Below, piece by piece: positions 1 through 11,481 of a stretch of 64,000 nucleotides of DNA. Both the position numbers and the translations under genes were made by a program. The DNA is from Pseudogymnoascus destructans (lineage: Eukaryota > Ascomycota > Leotiomycetes > Thelebolales > Thelebolaceae), in NCBI RefSeq assembly GCF_001641265.1, contig NW_020167528.1:1302001-1366000 (forward strand), in the 5' to 3' direction. The notes beneath the pieces were generated by a model, which made no database searches, had not been told where the DNA came from, and worked only from the letters and a program-made list of their open reading frames with translations. Each line of letters begins with the position of its first letter. Position 1 is the first letter of the stretch.

Positions 1-2039
1 GCGGGCATCAGACTCGGAAAGCTGTAACGCGTCGTGGGCGATCCAGATTCGTCCGATCTTCACCTCGAGTTTGGCGCTGCCACGCCAGCCGCGAAGGGCC
101 TGTAGGACCGGCACGGTGGCGGTGTGGAGGGAGGTGACGAAGTGAGTGCTTAGGAGGGAGGGGGGAGCGGCAGGCACGAAGGTGTTTCCGACCCAGTGGC
201 CTTTTGAGGTGGAGGCGGCGTGGAGGTTTATGGTGTGGTGGTAGGTGCGGGTTGAGGGTTCGGAGGTGGTTTGGAGGGTTTCGATGAGGGGCTCGATGAG
301 TGGTTGTGGAGAACCTGTGGTTGGTTTGGGGAGGTCAGAGGGTGGTTTGACGGGGTTAGTTGGTGCGCGAGGTACAGTGGGCGCGGCGAGTGTGGTGGAT
401 TGGAGGGAAAAGGGTTGCATGGTGAAAGAGAGGTTGTCTTCGATGTCCATGTCGAGGAGGGACCTGCGTTGGGGAGCTGGGCCTCGAGCTAGGGGTTCGA
501 ATAGACGTCTGAGGTGCGGTGGTATGGTGTTCATGGCAGTCGCAGCCTGGACTGGTGAGACGCCAGCGTTCTGCTTCTTCGAATCCCCATTGAAAGTTGT
601 CCCAGTGATCTTATCTGCCTGGATACTCCCACCAACCTTCTCCTTCACAGGCGAAATCAAACCCTTCTCCTCACTCGCAACATCCTCCGGCACCGTCCCA
701 TTCTCCTCAACATCCCTCACCCAAACCACAATTTTAGCTTTCTTCTCAAGCTCAATATCCCCCTCCGCCTCCTCGCCCTCTACCTGCTCCACGTCCTCAA
801 TCACTCCCACCAACGGATCCACATCTCCCTTCCCAGCAAACTTATGCTTCGCAAACACCTTATACTCCGCCCCCTTCTGCGCCTCAATAGTCAGCGGATC
901 CGGTTTCTTCGGCAACGGCAAAGGGCGAAGACCACGACGGTTTTCGTTGTAGATGGCACAGCGAAGGATGGCGGATTTGGAGAGGGCTAGGTAGGGACTA
1001 TTGAGCGTGGGAGGATAGGCGGAGATGTCGAGGAGGGTGTTTTCATAGAGGTCGAGGGCGTGGATTACTTTTAAGGGAGTGGGGATGGGAGCGTATTCGG
1101 TGTGCTCTTCGGCGTAGAAGAGGTGGGCTTGGTTGGCGAAAGGGTTGTTGAATAGGGGGACCTAGGGAATGGTTAGTGACAGTTAGTGGTGCGGGGTGGG
1201 AAAGGGGAAGGGGGGGCTTACCTCGTAGTCTCGAACTTTATCGAGCTTTAGGATTGCACGATGGCAAGTTTCCTGGTCGGGGCCGACAATTTTAATTATT
1301 CTCAACTCAGAGTTATACGTCAGAGTACACTCAGTGAGTTGCCCAATCTTCCCCAGCAGCTTAGTACCAAAGACACCACCGAGCTGCTCAATCCTTGGGC
1401 ATGACCACTCCGTCTTCATGAACCCCTGAAGCAAGACCTCGTCTTGAGCTTCCTTGATCGCACTACGCACTCCAAAGGGGATCGGTCCGATCTTCGTGGC
1501 CAGAGTGCTCTCCTTCTATAAGAGAGTGTGGGTTAGTCATGCCATGCACATGTCAAGATCACACTTTGTAGGACAACTCACCTTAACAGTTGGCCCAACC
1601 TGTTCCTTGAGGAAGGCGTCAATCACCCGGGAGAACATGGTATACACAATCGCCTTCTCCGCTGGCAGACAGTCGATCTTGAAGAAGTGCTTGTCATGGT
1701 CGTAGCTCAGTCGTGCAGTCTGCCAGGTCGCATTGTTAGTCTGATATGCATAACTGCAGTTAAACCGGGGTATCCCCGCTTTGATATACGGGTACGGGGT
1801 ACGGGGTTCGGGGATCAAAGATCGGGGTTCGGGGATGGCATATAAACAGAACTAGATCTGGGGATAGGGTGAGAAAGGAGAGGGAATGAACTCACAAGTC
1901 CAAGACCTTCAATTGCAATGGTAAAGTTGACCTCCAGCTGGTCCTTCGCAGCAGGAGTGACAGTCCAGGGACTGGTATAGTAGAATACAGCTGGGGCTGT
2001 CCCCTGGTACTGTGAGGAGAAGGAATCGTAATGTGACAT
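1..2039 (-). CDS. Conserved-looking fungal protein of unknown function (3' end missing)
   Basis: Four exons on the minus strand can be joined without a stop: 2039-1896, 1740-1582, 1515-1222 and 1161 to the window edge. The first three lengths are multiples of three and all donors are GTGAGT or GTAAGC. The N-terminal half (residues 1-200) is compact and mixed alpha/beta in appearance, with a stretch around PRIEQLGGVFGTKLLGKIG that is loosely reminiscent of a nucleic-acid-binding KH-like fold; I would not rely on that. The second half is acidic and Pro/Ser-rich and is probably disordered. I do not recognise the family. Intron 1 carries a short run of imperfect CGGGGTA-type repeats near 1770-1835. 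The true C-terminus lies upstream of base 1. Function is unknown; that it is a real gene is fairly sure from the clean splicing. Confidence 0.6.
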
Positions 2040-2841
2040 TGTTGGGGATCTTGTGGGGACAAAGACCCTCCGGCGAGATTGCAGAAGTATAAGCGTATAT
2101 ATAAGCCTGCAAGTATCAAAAGTAGGAGTTGATGTAACAGAATTGCAAAATCAGGTGTTGAGAAAGGTCAACCTGTGTTTTGTGAATTTTGGAGGTGATG
2201 GAGGAGGTGAAATACCAGGGCAACAGAACAAGCCCATAAGCATTGTGGTAGTTTGCTTGAAGGGACTGAGGCGACAAGGCATATACAGAATGTCTAAGAG
2301 GGCAACAAAGGACAAAGAAATAGAGAACAAAGAAATGCAACAGACAAAGAAAAATGGCTTGAGACTAGAAAATCGATTTATACAGTACTGTGGGGGCAGA
2401 ACCACTCCATCCCCCTAGAGCTGCTACATTATTTAAGAAGCTAATCAAAGCTGTATTAAAAATTGAGAACAACACACATATAGAAAAATAAAGCCATTAA
2501 ACAGACGGGTATACACACAGGATTGAAATAAAGTACGGCAAAAGCCTATCCATCCTTGCCAACTTGTTATAAACGCCAACGATGCCTGCCTGCCGCCCAA
2601 GGGTTCCCATATCTGCTAGGTAGTAGGTCCCGTATCTGTCGTCTCCCTCTCCATTACCAGTGCCTAGCCAATCCGCCACACTATGCTGTATGCTGTTCTA
2701 TAGTAGTCGTTAAAAAGTCCCCCTTCGTTTGGAATTTCATTATCCTTTCCAAGTGTGTGTGGTGTTGTAAGTTCCCTATGTGCCGTCGTTACAAAACAAA
2801 ACTCCCGTCGTTAAAAAGGTTCCATTAGAGTCCCCCCCCCT
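2040..2841. other. Intergenic, promoter side of the first gene
   Basis: This is the 5' flank of the first gene and the 3' flank of the SHE3-like gene. The only ORFs are short, overlap each other and look random. No RNA gene or repeat was seen. Confidence 0.5.
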
Positions 2842-3951
2842 TCAATCTGCGCCCCTGTTCTTGTTGACCCCGAGCGCCCACTTTAGCTTGTGGAGCGCCT
2901 CCTTCGTCTCGGCGAGGGTTTCTTCATTAGCCTTCTCCTGCGCGCGTGCCTTAGTCCTGATACCAGCAAGCGAGGCATCCTGCTCATCCCTATGCGCCTT
3001 CGACGTCTCAGCAATTGTTTTATTCTCGTCTTGCAAACGCGCCAGGTTCTCCCGTTGCTCATTGCAGAGCTGTTGCAGCGCATCCAGACGTTCGCCATCA
3101 CGTAACCGCTCCTGCACCAGCCCGGTGATCTCGCCGCCCAGCTTGCGCACCGTACGGTCGACCACCTCGCCTTGCTCCTTCCAGTGGTTCGTCAGTGCCT
3201 TATAGCGACCTTCCATTAGCAGCGCATAGTTGGCCGCCTCATCGACTTTCTGTTTCGACTCGATCTCCAGCCTCTCCATCGCCTCGCACCACGTGCGCTC
3301 CCGGTCAACAGCTTCGTCGGCCCGGCGTTTCTCGGCGTCGATATGGTTCTTGATATCCGCAAGCTGTCTCTCACGCTTCTTGAGTAGAGTCTTGTTGATG
3401 GCGGCGTCGTGAAGGCGGCCCTCATAGTCGGTTTCTATGACGTTGATGCGCTCCTCGGTCATCTTGACGGCTTGGCGCGCTTCTTCGAGGTGCAGTCGCT
3501 CGATCTGGAGGTCCCGCTTTAACATGTCGTTCTCCCCCATCAGGCGCTCGATGACTCGTCCACTCTTTCCGAGATTAGCACGGCCTACGGCGGAACTCCA
3601 TTGCCCGTTCGGCGTCGAGCCGTTGCTGCCGCCACCGTTGTCCTCGGCGATGGGGATGTTGGGGGGATAGTTCTTGGTGCCACCAAATTCGGCGGATATC
3701 ATTCGCACAGACGAAACCCGAGGTATTCCCAAGCGCGAGTCCACCGGCGTGGAGGGTGTGGCATTGGGTCGGTTTTCAGTGTTGGTTCCATTTCCTCCAG
3801 GACCGGCATTGTTATTCCCACCACCTCTCTGCTTTTCGACTTTCATAGAGTCCATCGACGGGTTAGAAGAAGGTTTGGATAAAGGTTGGCCAACATCATC
3901 GTCGTCTTTGTTCGTCACTAGCTTCACGCTATTCATGGCTGCGGCAGACAT
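2842..3951 (-). CDS. SHE3-like coiled-coil protein (mRNA transport adaptor family)
   Basis: A single exon of 369 residues. Residues 1-100 are low-complexity (Asn/Gly/Pro/Ser) and contain a short conserved-looking block with NYPPNIPIAEDN. It is followed by the WSSAVGRANLGKSGRVIERLM segment and then continuous heptad-like coiled coil to the C-terminus. That arrangement fits the fungal SWI5-dependent HO expression protein 3 (SHE3) family as I remember it. In yeast She3 links the type V myosin Myo4 to She2-bound ASH1 mRNA. In filamentous fungi the role is less clear, and cargo or partner are inference here. The start is the first Met; a second Met lies five codons on. Other coiled-coil families remain possible. 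Confidence 0.6.
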   Translation of the reverse strand: MSAAAMNSVKLVTNKDDDDVGQPLSKPSSNPSMDSMKVEKQRGGGNNNAGPGGNGTNTENRPNATPSTPVDSRLGIPRVSSVRMISAEFGGTKNYPPNIPIAEDNGGGSNGSTPNGQWSSAVGRANLGKSGRVIERLMGENDMLKRDLQIERLHLEEARQAVKMTEERINVIETDYEGRLHDAAINKTLLKKRERQLADIKNHIDAEKRRADEAVDRERTWCEAMERLEIESKQKVDEAANYALLMEGRYKALTNHWKEQGEVVDRTVRKLGGEITGLVQERLRDGERLDALQQLCNEQRENLARLQDENKTIAETSKAHRDEQDASLAGIRTKARAQEKANEETLAETKEALHKLKWALGVNKNRGAD

Positions 3952-4976
3952 TGGTGACAGTGATCTTGAATGAGCATCGACAGGGCGGGCAATTGAATCT
4001 TCTCGAAGGCCCCTGCGGGAGGTGTCTGTATCTGTTTTTTGTTAGGAACACGATCAGGTAGTGCCAACTGCATGGATTGACACGCCTAGACGTCATTTGT
4101 GGGAATTAATTCAGGGTCGCAATTCTAGGGGACCTCTTCGCCCGAGATCTCAGGCGCGAAGGATTAACAGGCAACGTGGTGGCAAGTCAGCGAGGCTTCA
4201 AGCTTACTTTGATCTGGCAACCCGTGTTTATGAATCGGTACTGGCCCTTGGGGATATTCTCGACCCATGGCTCATCTCGCCAGCTCCTCAAATAAATAAT
4301 ATGTACGCCTCACACAGTCTCAACAGCGATCCAACAAACAAAGAGCAGCAGGAGTAGTAATATGGAAACCAGAACGTAACGAGTGACTGGCAATATACGC
4401 AGAACGAAGCGCTTCTATGAGAGATCGAGATATGGTACAGAAATTGGCGGCGATCGCGTTGAAGGTCGCTCGCCTCAATTATACACTTCCCCTGGCCCTG
4501 GTTCCACTGTTACCCGCGTTTCATAAATTGTCCATGCCTTACGAACGCGGCTGTGGCCGCATCATTGCTGACTGGGCAACGACAGCCCTATCAATCCGCA
4601 TCGAGAAGATGTTTTGGATGAAACGAAACAGATTTGGCAAATTTGCGGAGGTAATGCTTGAAGGGTTTAAGATCGATCCACACCAATGCGCTTATTTTAA
4701 TGGTTGTAGAAAATACATGGTACAGGTTGCGCGTCGTGTTGTCACATAATTGCGGTGTACATGAGAGACAGGAGAGTACTATCATATCAATGATCTTTGC
4801 CATTCTGCCAACTCCTTATTCGTACACCTCTTGGCACAGGTATCTACCTAACGGGATTGCTCCGCCCTCATAATTCCCCCCAAAAAACGCCGTTCTAATG
4901 CTTTAACCAACATCCCTATTGTCCCAAGCCTTGCACAATGCCAGTACAGATGCACGAATGGGTATCCCCATCTTAC
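3952..4976. other. Intergenic
   Basis: About 1 kb between the start of the SHE3-like gene and the 3' end of PTA1. ORFs at 4061-4357 and 4417-4749 have no recognisable motif and no splice continuation. Nothing else was seen. Confidence 0.4.
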
Positions 4977-7575
4977 TCAGGCCGTTAACGGCACTCCGTT
5001 CTTTCCTTCAGACCCGGCGATCAGTTTTGATTCACTGTCCTCCTTTGTGTCGCTGTTTCGCTCAATAAATCCAGGGCGCCATTTGGTCAGGTATTTGGCT
5101 GCCATTGGCTTGGCATCGTCATCTGTCAAATGTTAGATAAACATAACGTGTAGTTTAAATATACTTACAAGTCCGCCATACATCCTCCACGGCATCCAAG
5201 GCAATCTCTCGCACTGGGGGTCGCATCATGACGAGGTATAGTAGACTAGTCAAGGCCAGATTGACCATAGCGGGATCACGGCATAACCCCTTCACCCTTT
5301 CGAGCATCTCGGCCGTGAGCCTTGGGATCTCGCCGAGAAATCTCGTCAGAACTTTATCGCGAGCGTCGAGATATGGCATCATCCCATCCAGCACCCGAAT
5401 CACCCATTTGTCGTAGTGGCTTGTTGTAACTGCTCCAGCCTTCTCCTGGATCTGATCGTTGTACCACTCCTCGCATAGCCAAGCAACGGCCGTCTCAATC
5501 CGATGCCTAAAATCCTCAAGAACGTATAGGTAGAGTGCATCCCGGATATTATCACCGAGAGTCACCTTCGCCTCGCCAACTTCTGATTTTACTACACCTG
5601 TAGTATCTTCCAAGCCGGCCGGTGCGCGAGTTGCCAAGCGCGTCACAATTGTGACCCATGCCTCCCTATCGTATGTGCTGGCCGCAAGGCGGTTGATTCC
5701 AGCTTTACTCTTCTTCAATGCAGGGTCCTCGAGCGTTTGCATCACTGAGAAGACACGCGCAACTGTATTTTTCCCATTCTCCATCACTTCTTCGCTGGTG
5801 AGAGCTTGCGGTTCTGGCATCTTAAACGGCCCCAGCGCCACAACCGGAGGCCGATCTGGCGACTCTTCCGGCGGGGCATTGTCGAGTTTGTTCAATATTT
5901 GCTCTGTATCCTCTGCCGCCTCGAAGTCGGGCTCGTAATCGTCGTCGTCTTCTTCCACACCAAGCGGTGCTGTATCTGGGTTCAATTGTGAAATTGTAGT
6001 CTGAGTTCCGAAAGATTCGAATCGATCGCGGACACCCTGAAATCGTAGTTAGTTACTGGCCAATATCTATATAGCAAGCATGACTTACTTTAATGGCTTG
6101 CTTCAAAAGACCCTCATCCAGCTGTGACATGAGAGCCACTCCAATCGACGCAACCAATTCTTCCGGTATTTGTGAGACATCAAATACCAACCCTTTGTCC
6201 TGTGTGATTGTGAACAACTCCGCGATGGTATGTGGTCCTGGACTGAACGGCGGAATGACGAGGTTCATTATTGGAGCGGCAACAGCAGCTCCAAGCTTCT
6301 GTCGTTTGGCAGAGTCGTTCCCGTCCACCAGCTCAGGGGGACCGCGCTTCCTGTGGGCTTCATCGAATATCTCAGTTCGTGACCTGATGAGCCGCTCGAC
6401 ATATTGCTGAATGCGTAGGGCCATGGGGCCTTGGGGATCACTACACCAGTCAGTATATCCTGACACATATCGGGCATTGTGAGTCTAGCATACCGTTTGT
6501 GAACATGCATGAGCAATATCCGTGTTGTCTTCTCCATGGATTTCGCCATCACACGGAGTTTGGACGTCATGGGCGAGTTTGCGAGCTTAAGGGGATTGAA
6601 GTTCAATATGGCATGGAGGATTTTATTGGCAATTGCCGGGCGAGCACGGATGAGGATGGAGAGGGAGTTTAGGGTGGCATCAATGAGTACAGCATCACTA
6701 ATAACTTAGCAAGACAGTTTCTGAAGAGCGAGGGGAACTTACGTCGGGTTCTCGTGAAGCACTCCAAGCATTCTATCCAGCAGCCCAGATGCTTCAGCCT
6801 CAAGATTTCGTTGGGGTATCAATGCGTGATTTGCCGGCACCAATGCGAGGGATATGTCGAGTGGATCACCGTGCTGTGAGAATAATATCAGTGAATGAAC
6901 CAAGAGACCTGTAGGGTGTCTGAATGTGCACTTACTCTTCCATCTCCATCTGGTGGTGCTGTTTGAGCCAGAACCACTCTTTGTGAGAATTTGATACAGC
7001 ATATTCTGATTCCTGGAGGGGCGGTATCCCAGATTCGAAGGATTCTGGTCTTGATGGCTGCCATCTTCTCCCACGTTGGTTTGTCATATAGATTATTGAT
7101 TCTAAGACAGACCGTTATCAGACGAGCTTCATCAACATGGGCATGACAAGAACGTGCTAGGTAGAGCCATGAGGGTAGGAACAATCATGTCAAATTCCAC
7201 AGCAAATGCTGGGCTAAGTCAAGGGGGGTATACATACATCCAGCGGAGGACAAAGGGGTATATACTAGCTGCGGTCTGAACGACGCTCTTCACAACCGCA
7301 GGGTCTTCGTTGACATTCTCGATCATAGACTTCAGGTTCTCCAGGACGATCAGACTCAGTGTCTCCTTCTGACTGGAAGATACGGTTGGATTTGAGAAGG
7401 TTTCGGCCAAGAAGTCCGCGCCCCATCTGCGTAATTCTACTCTGGCCGTGGGTCCAATGATCGGAAGTATGCCTTGTATAATCTGAGGATAGTAGTTGCC
7501 GTCGCCCAGTACAAGATTTCGCGCAGCATCAAGTTGGCTCAGCTGGTCGCTGACAGATAGAGTAGGCGCTGCCAT
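4977..7575 (-). CDS. PTA1: PTA1/symplekin, scaffold of the mRNA cleavage and polyadenylation factor
   Basis: Seven exons (7575-7238, 7101-6936, 6873-6743, 6697-6494, 6440-6089, 6036-5169, 5122-4977) join to 734 codons plus TGA with consistent phase at every junction. Yeast Pta1 is about 785 residues. The N-terminus (LSQLDAARNLVL, ending in the INNLYDKPTWEKMAAIKTRI region) is the HEAT-repeat symplekin/Pta1 domain. It includes the segment IKFSQRVVLAQT, typical of the family. An acidic linker (about residues 420-450) leads into a second helical domain. The known role is scaffolding CPF for pre-mRNA 3'-end cleavage, polyadenylation and snoRNA 3' formation in the nucleus. The gene shares a 0.4-kb divergent promoter with COA3. 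Exon 7 encodes a short basic tail. Identification is firm; the exact last exon is a prediction. Confidence 0.88.
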
Positions 7576-7987
7576 CGCTGCTACATGGAACTATGCGATT
7601 GAGTCAAGGGGATGTTGAAAGAGCCAAGGAGGGTCGTAGAAGATGTTCAGGGAAATGTTGTCGCTGTCGGGTTGGACAATGCCGATGTCGCTTGCATGCT
7701 GTATTCAAGTACCATGAAATAGTATATTCCCCGGGTGTCTACGTGTTATACCACCTTGTTGCTGATTGTTGATTATTCTTTTGATGGAAAACGAAGTTGT
7801 TTGGAGGACGTGACGTGAAGTTGCAGTGCAAGTGTAACAAGATGCGGCTCAAGCTATGACCATCATAATTCTGAATGGGCGCTAGCGTGAAAGTGGGTCT
7901 ACTTGCATCGCCGCCGCCAAAGTTCACTTGCCTTGTGCCGAAGTATGGTATGGATGTTTCTTGTCAGCCCTCGTAAATAAAGTCAAG
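7576..7987. promoter_or_regulatory. Divergent promoter region PTA1 / COA3
   Basis: A 412-bp interval between two divergent start codons, so it must hold both 5' ends. No TATA box or known operator was identified. Confidence 0.4.
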
Positions 7988-8319
7988 ATGCCGATGTACG
8001 TTCATTCCAAAGTCCGCGAATTCGATTATTTACTAATGCCTTCTGCAGCATTCCCAAGTCGTCATATTATGACAAGAACTACAAACAGTCCCCGGCTTTG
8101 ATTCGGGCGAGGCGGCCGTATCTCATCAAGAATATGCTCACCGGCGTTGGCATCTTTGCTTTCACTATAGGAGTCTGTATGTTTACCCCTCCTTAATTGC
8201 TACGATACCCAGATTACTGACAATCGCCCTCAGATGCTCTCACGATCAGAGCCGTTGCGCAAGACGAGTTCGAAGACGTTATCGTCCCCGACGCCCCGAA
8301 GAAGACGACACCCCAATAG
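7988..8319 (+). CDS. COA3: COA3, cytochrome c oxidase assembly factor of the inner mitochondrial membrane
   Basis: Three exons, 7988-7995 (only 8 nt), 8049-8176 and 8234-8319, give 73 residues ending at TAG. The core ALIRARRPYLIKNMLTGVGI, one transmembrane helix (GVGIFAFTIGVYALTI) and the tail AVAQDEFEDVIVPDAP are the hallmarks of Coa3/CCDC56. Coa3 binds newly made Cox1 with Cox14 and controls COX1 translation through Mss51. The length is near the family norm (yeast 85). The 8-nt first exon encodes only Met-Pro and part of a third codon; acceptor CTGCAG restores the frame. The gene is easy to miss because no exon forms a long ORF. Identification is strong; the tiny exon is inferred from phase. 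Confidence 0.88.
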
Positions 8320-8708
8320 GATAGGAAAATATTGTAACAATAGGCGCTTAAGGGTTTACTTTCCCAATTTACGAGGAAGAATGAAAGTCGCGGAATGGGA
8401 GCGGGCATTGGGGGTGACACATTTTACGATGGCTCAGGAGCGAACAAAGATTATATTTCTCTCCAACGTGAGCGAGTGGAATCTCAACTTCATTGTACTA
8501 CTATCAGTATAAACCAGAGCATGTACAGAATAACCTGATGTACAGTGTATATAATTTCATGGCGTCATAATTCGCCTTACCGTCCCAACCTATGCAGGGT
8601 ATCCATCTCCATTAGTGCAATAAACCCCTACAAAAGAAAAAAGAAACCTTGCTCTATACTCCACGCTAATTGCCAAATGTGAATCGCACCCAATGAGGGG
8701 AATTAGAA
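8320..8708. other. Convergent 3' region COA3 / DEP1
   Basis: Holds the 3' untranslated ends of two converging genes. The small ORFs here have no coding character. Confidence 0.4.
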
Positions 8709-11020
8709 TTAGAACCTCCCGTTCGTGACTGTCGCCGGCTGTTCGCGTTTGACTCCGACCCCTCCCTCATATGAGAACTCGTGCAGGGCTTCTTGCGGTC
8801 GAGGCGGACTGATTAAGGGCGGGTGTGAAGCCTCTGGTCCAGCCTCCATGTTTTGACGGTTCTCGTGAGGCTTGGACTGTTCGTTAACGGCCGCTGGTAG
8901 CCTGCTCTGCTCTAGTAGAATCGACGGCCGCCGACTCCCAAGTGGAGAAGGTCCCATCTTTTGTGGTTGTGGTGCATTATTGAAAGTGCTTATCTGACCC
9001 CTTCCGGCGCCTTGAGGTTGAGAGATCCCTGAGAAGGTTCCAGATACAGGAAGTCCGCCAGCCTGCTGGTGTGTCTGCCGACGCGGCTGTTGCCCCACTG
9101 CCATCGAGAAGGGGCTACCTGTTCTTGGGCCCTGCTGGGCAGGTGATTGGCGCTGGAGAAGGTGCACATGAGACGGATGCTGCGGGTTGGCCCAGGGAGT
9201 TTGTTCAATAAACTGTTCTTCGGCTGGTTTCAAAGCAGCTGCTGACGCCGCAGCACGCATCGCGGCAATGTCTTGTAGCTGTAAACTTGGCTGCGCTCGC
9301 TGTTGGGGCTGTTTTTGGCTGGATTTCTATTCACATGTCAGTACACATATAAACAAAGGTTGGCTAGATGCCAAACTTACGCCCATCTTCTTGAAGTCAT
9401 CTTCCAGCTCCGTGGAAGTTGCTGGAGCCATTGCTGGAGCTGCTGGAAAGCCTCGGTATTTCGCAATGCCCGAGAGGACCGACACTTCTAGGTTATACGC
9501 ATATTGATCCCGAACCTGGTCTTCTTTCTTCGTCGTATATCTTAACGCGTAGTCGTTCACGCTTGAGCCATGCGCTCGCCTGTCGTGTTGGATCTCATAC
9601 CACTGTTTACCCAGAAGCTCGAGTTTCTGCTCGCGAATTTCTCGCACTTCTTGGTAGAACTGTGACAATATTTGTGCTCGTTTTCCAACTGCAGACTTTT
9701 CTATGGTTTCTCGTGTGTAATCGGCGCGTCGCATCTCTATCCTCAGCTTCTCGTCTCTTCGCGCATCAATGCAGTGCATCATGGCCAGGTATTCTGGGTG
9801 TATTGGTGGGTCTTGCTTCAACATCCATTCTTCATAGTTGAGTTTCGCCAGTCGGTCTTCGTGTAATCGATCTCTGAATGATGAAAAATGTCGCTCTATA
9901 TCCGTCAATTGCTCTAGAGCTATGTGCTTTCTCTCCTCTGTTTATAATCGTCAGCTCGTTCACAGCACAGTGCATGAATAAACTCACGTTCTTCTTCGTC
10001 CCTCAGGGCAGCCTCTGCATCATCAGCTTCAACCTCTGCATGATCCTCTTCTCCTTCATCGCTGACAGCTTTTACGGCGTGCTTGTCGGCGGGCTCGTTG
10101 GCTTCGCCTGCCGCTACCTCCTTGCCATTGACGGTGCTCTTCCGCCGCCTCTTGCTCGTTCGTAACTCTTCCGCGGTCTCTACACGGTCCTCCAATTCTT
10201 CATCAACGTGTAGTTTTTCTTTCTGGTCGGGATGCTCAGCGTCCTCGTCTTCTTCCTGCCCATCAACACTTTCGGCGTCGGACAAATCTCCACTAACGGG
10301 ATTTGGTGTATCCTCGTCGCCTCGCGCAGATGCATTCTCATCAATGGCAGAGTCATCGCCAGGTGGTTGCACGGATCCAGTGCGCTTCCTGAGAGGTTCG
10401 CGGGTGTCGGTCGCATCGGCTGAGTCGACATCCAGTAATTGCGACCGCTTCCTCTTCTTATTTGTGAGATCGAATGCGTGCATGATATCTTTTGGCTGTG
10501 CTATAGACTCTTCCAGCTGTGCTGTTGCGGCTGCGGCGTCATCAGCGGCGTCTGCGACAGCTTCTTCTTCTGCTGCAGTTTTTGGCGAATCTGGGAGCGA
10601 CAGTTCATCGTCAGAAATATCGCCCGGTGCGTTATCCTCTTCATCGGACTCCTCGTCTTCATCCTCCTCAGCTCCATATTGACCGTGCAGATTTGACGAA
10701 GCCCGTTCGAAAGTGTGACCCTCTGTGTGCGAGTTCAAAACGACGTCTTTGTGTGTGCGCTTCTTATCGGGCGAAACATCTAGTCGCTCTGTTTCTGCTT
10801 CAGAGTCGTTGTCTTCTTCCTCCTCATCTTCTTCTTCTTCGCTTGCTTCGTCTGATTCCATATCATCGTCGAGACCATCCTGCCCGTCATCTTGGTCGAC
10901 GTCTTGCTCGATGTCGCTCAAGCTGCTCGAGCCATCCCCCAGGTCACTCTGGGCATCTTCTGCGTGCTGGAGGTTATCTGGGAGAGGCAGATCACCTTGA
11001 CTCTCTATAGCAACGCTCAT
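8709..11020 (-). CDS. DEP1: DEP1/Sds3-family subunit of the Rpd3L histone deacetylase complex
   Basis: Three exons (11020-9988, 9937-9381, 9326-8709) join in phase to 735 codons plus stop. Residues 1-330 are extremely acidic and disordered (runs of Glu/Asp/Ser) with basic NLS-like patches such as KKRKRSQ and SKRRRKS. The Sds3-like domain begins with LRDEEEREF/ERKHIALEQL and runs through the helical region to about residue 530. It includes EEWMLKQDPPIHPEYLAMM and a long coiled segment ending in QWYEIQHDRR. The C-terminal 200 residues are Gln/Pro-rich. The known role is as a subunit of Sin3-Rpd3L, required for deacetylase integrity and transcriptional repression in the nucleus. It is divergent from NOP12 with a 460-bp shared promoter. 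Dep1 versus Sds3 assignment rests on the long acidic N-terminus. Confidence 0.8.
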
Positions 11021-11481
11021 CTTGCGCTCAACTTGCTTTGGGTACCTCTGTGCCTGTAGCTCGAATGCGCATTCACATTGAGGATGTGCCCGTTTGTCGA
11101 TTCAGTGCGCGTCAACGGGGTTGAAGCAGTTAGTCGAGAGGCAATAGGCCCGATAGAAATATGATTGCTTGTTGACTTTGAGTTCAGTAGAAAAGCACAG
11201 AGCTTAAGATAATGTATTCCGCTGTTATTGCCAGCTGAAAGGCATGAAAAGGCAGTAAACGATCGAGATTTGACTCCTCAAGAAAGTAACGGTGCGGGCA
11301 TGGCCAAACTGTCTACCGCGAGCAATCGGCAATACTCACGCTAGCACCGGCGATCGCCGTGACGCTTTGACCATCCAAAAATTATTGAGAGTTTCTTTTA
11401 GATTGTGAATTTGATATCAGAAATTCACTTTTCCGCAGAAAACCAAGACAACTTCACTTCTTTCAGCTCAATTATTTCACA
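11021..11481. promoter_or_regulatory. Divergent promoter region DEP1 / NOP12
   Basis: 460 bp between two divergent starts. A short A/T-rich stretch (about 11375-11470) precedes the NOP12 ATG, which has an A at -3 (CACAATGGG). No specific operator was recognised. Confidence 0.4.

Noticed and set aside
245..952. 235-codon plus-strand ORF
   Set aside because: Antisense shadow of the last exon of the partial minus-strand gene, whose frame is continuous with three upstream exons.
4061..4749. Two plus-strand ORFs as small genes
   Set aside because: No motifs, poor start context, no splice continuation, and they look like chance in non-coding DNA.
10083..10682. Ser-rich plus-strand ORF
   Set aside because: Complement of the Glu/Asp-rich region of DEP1.
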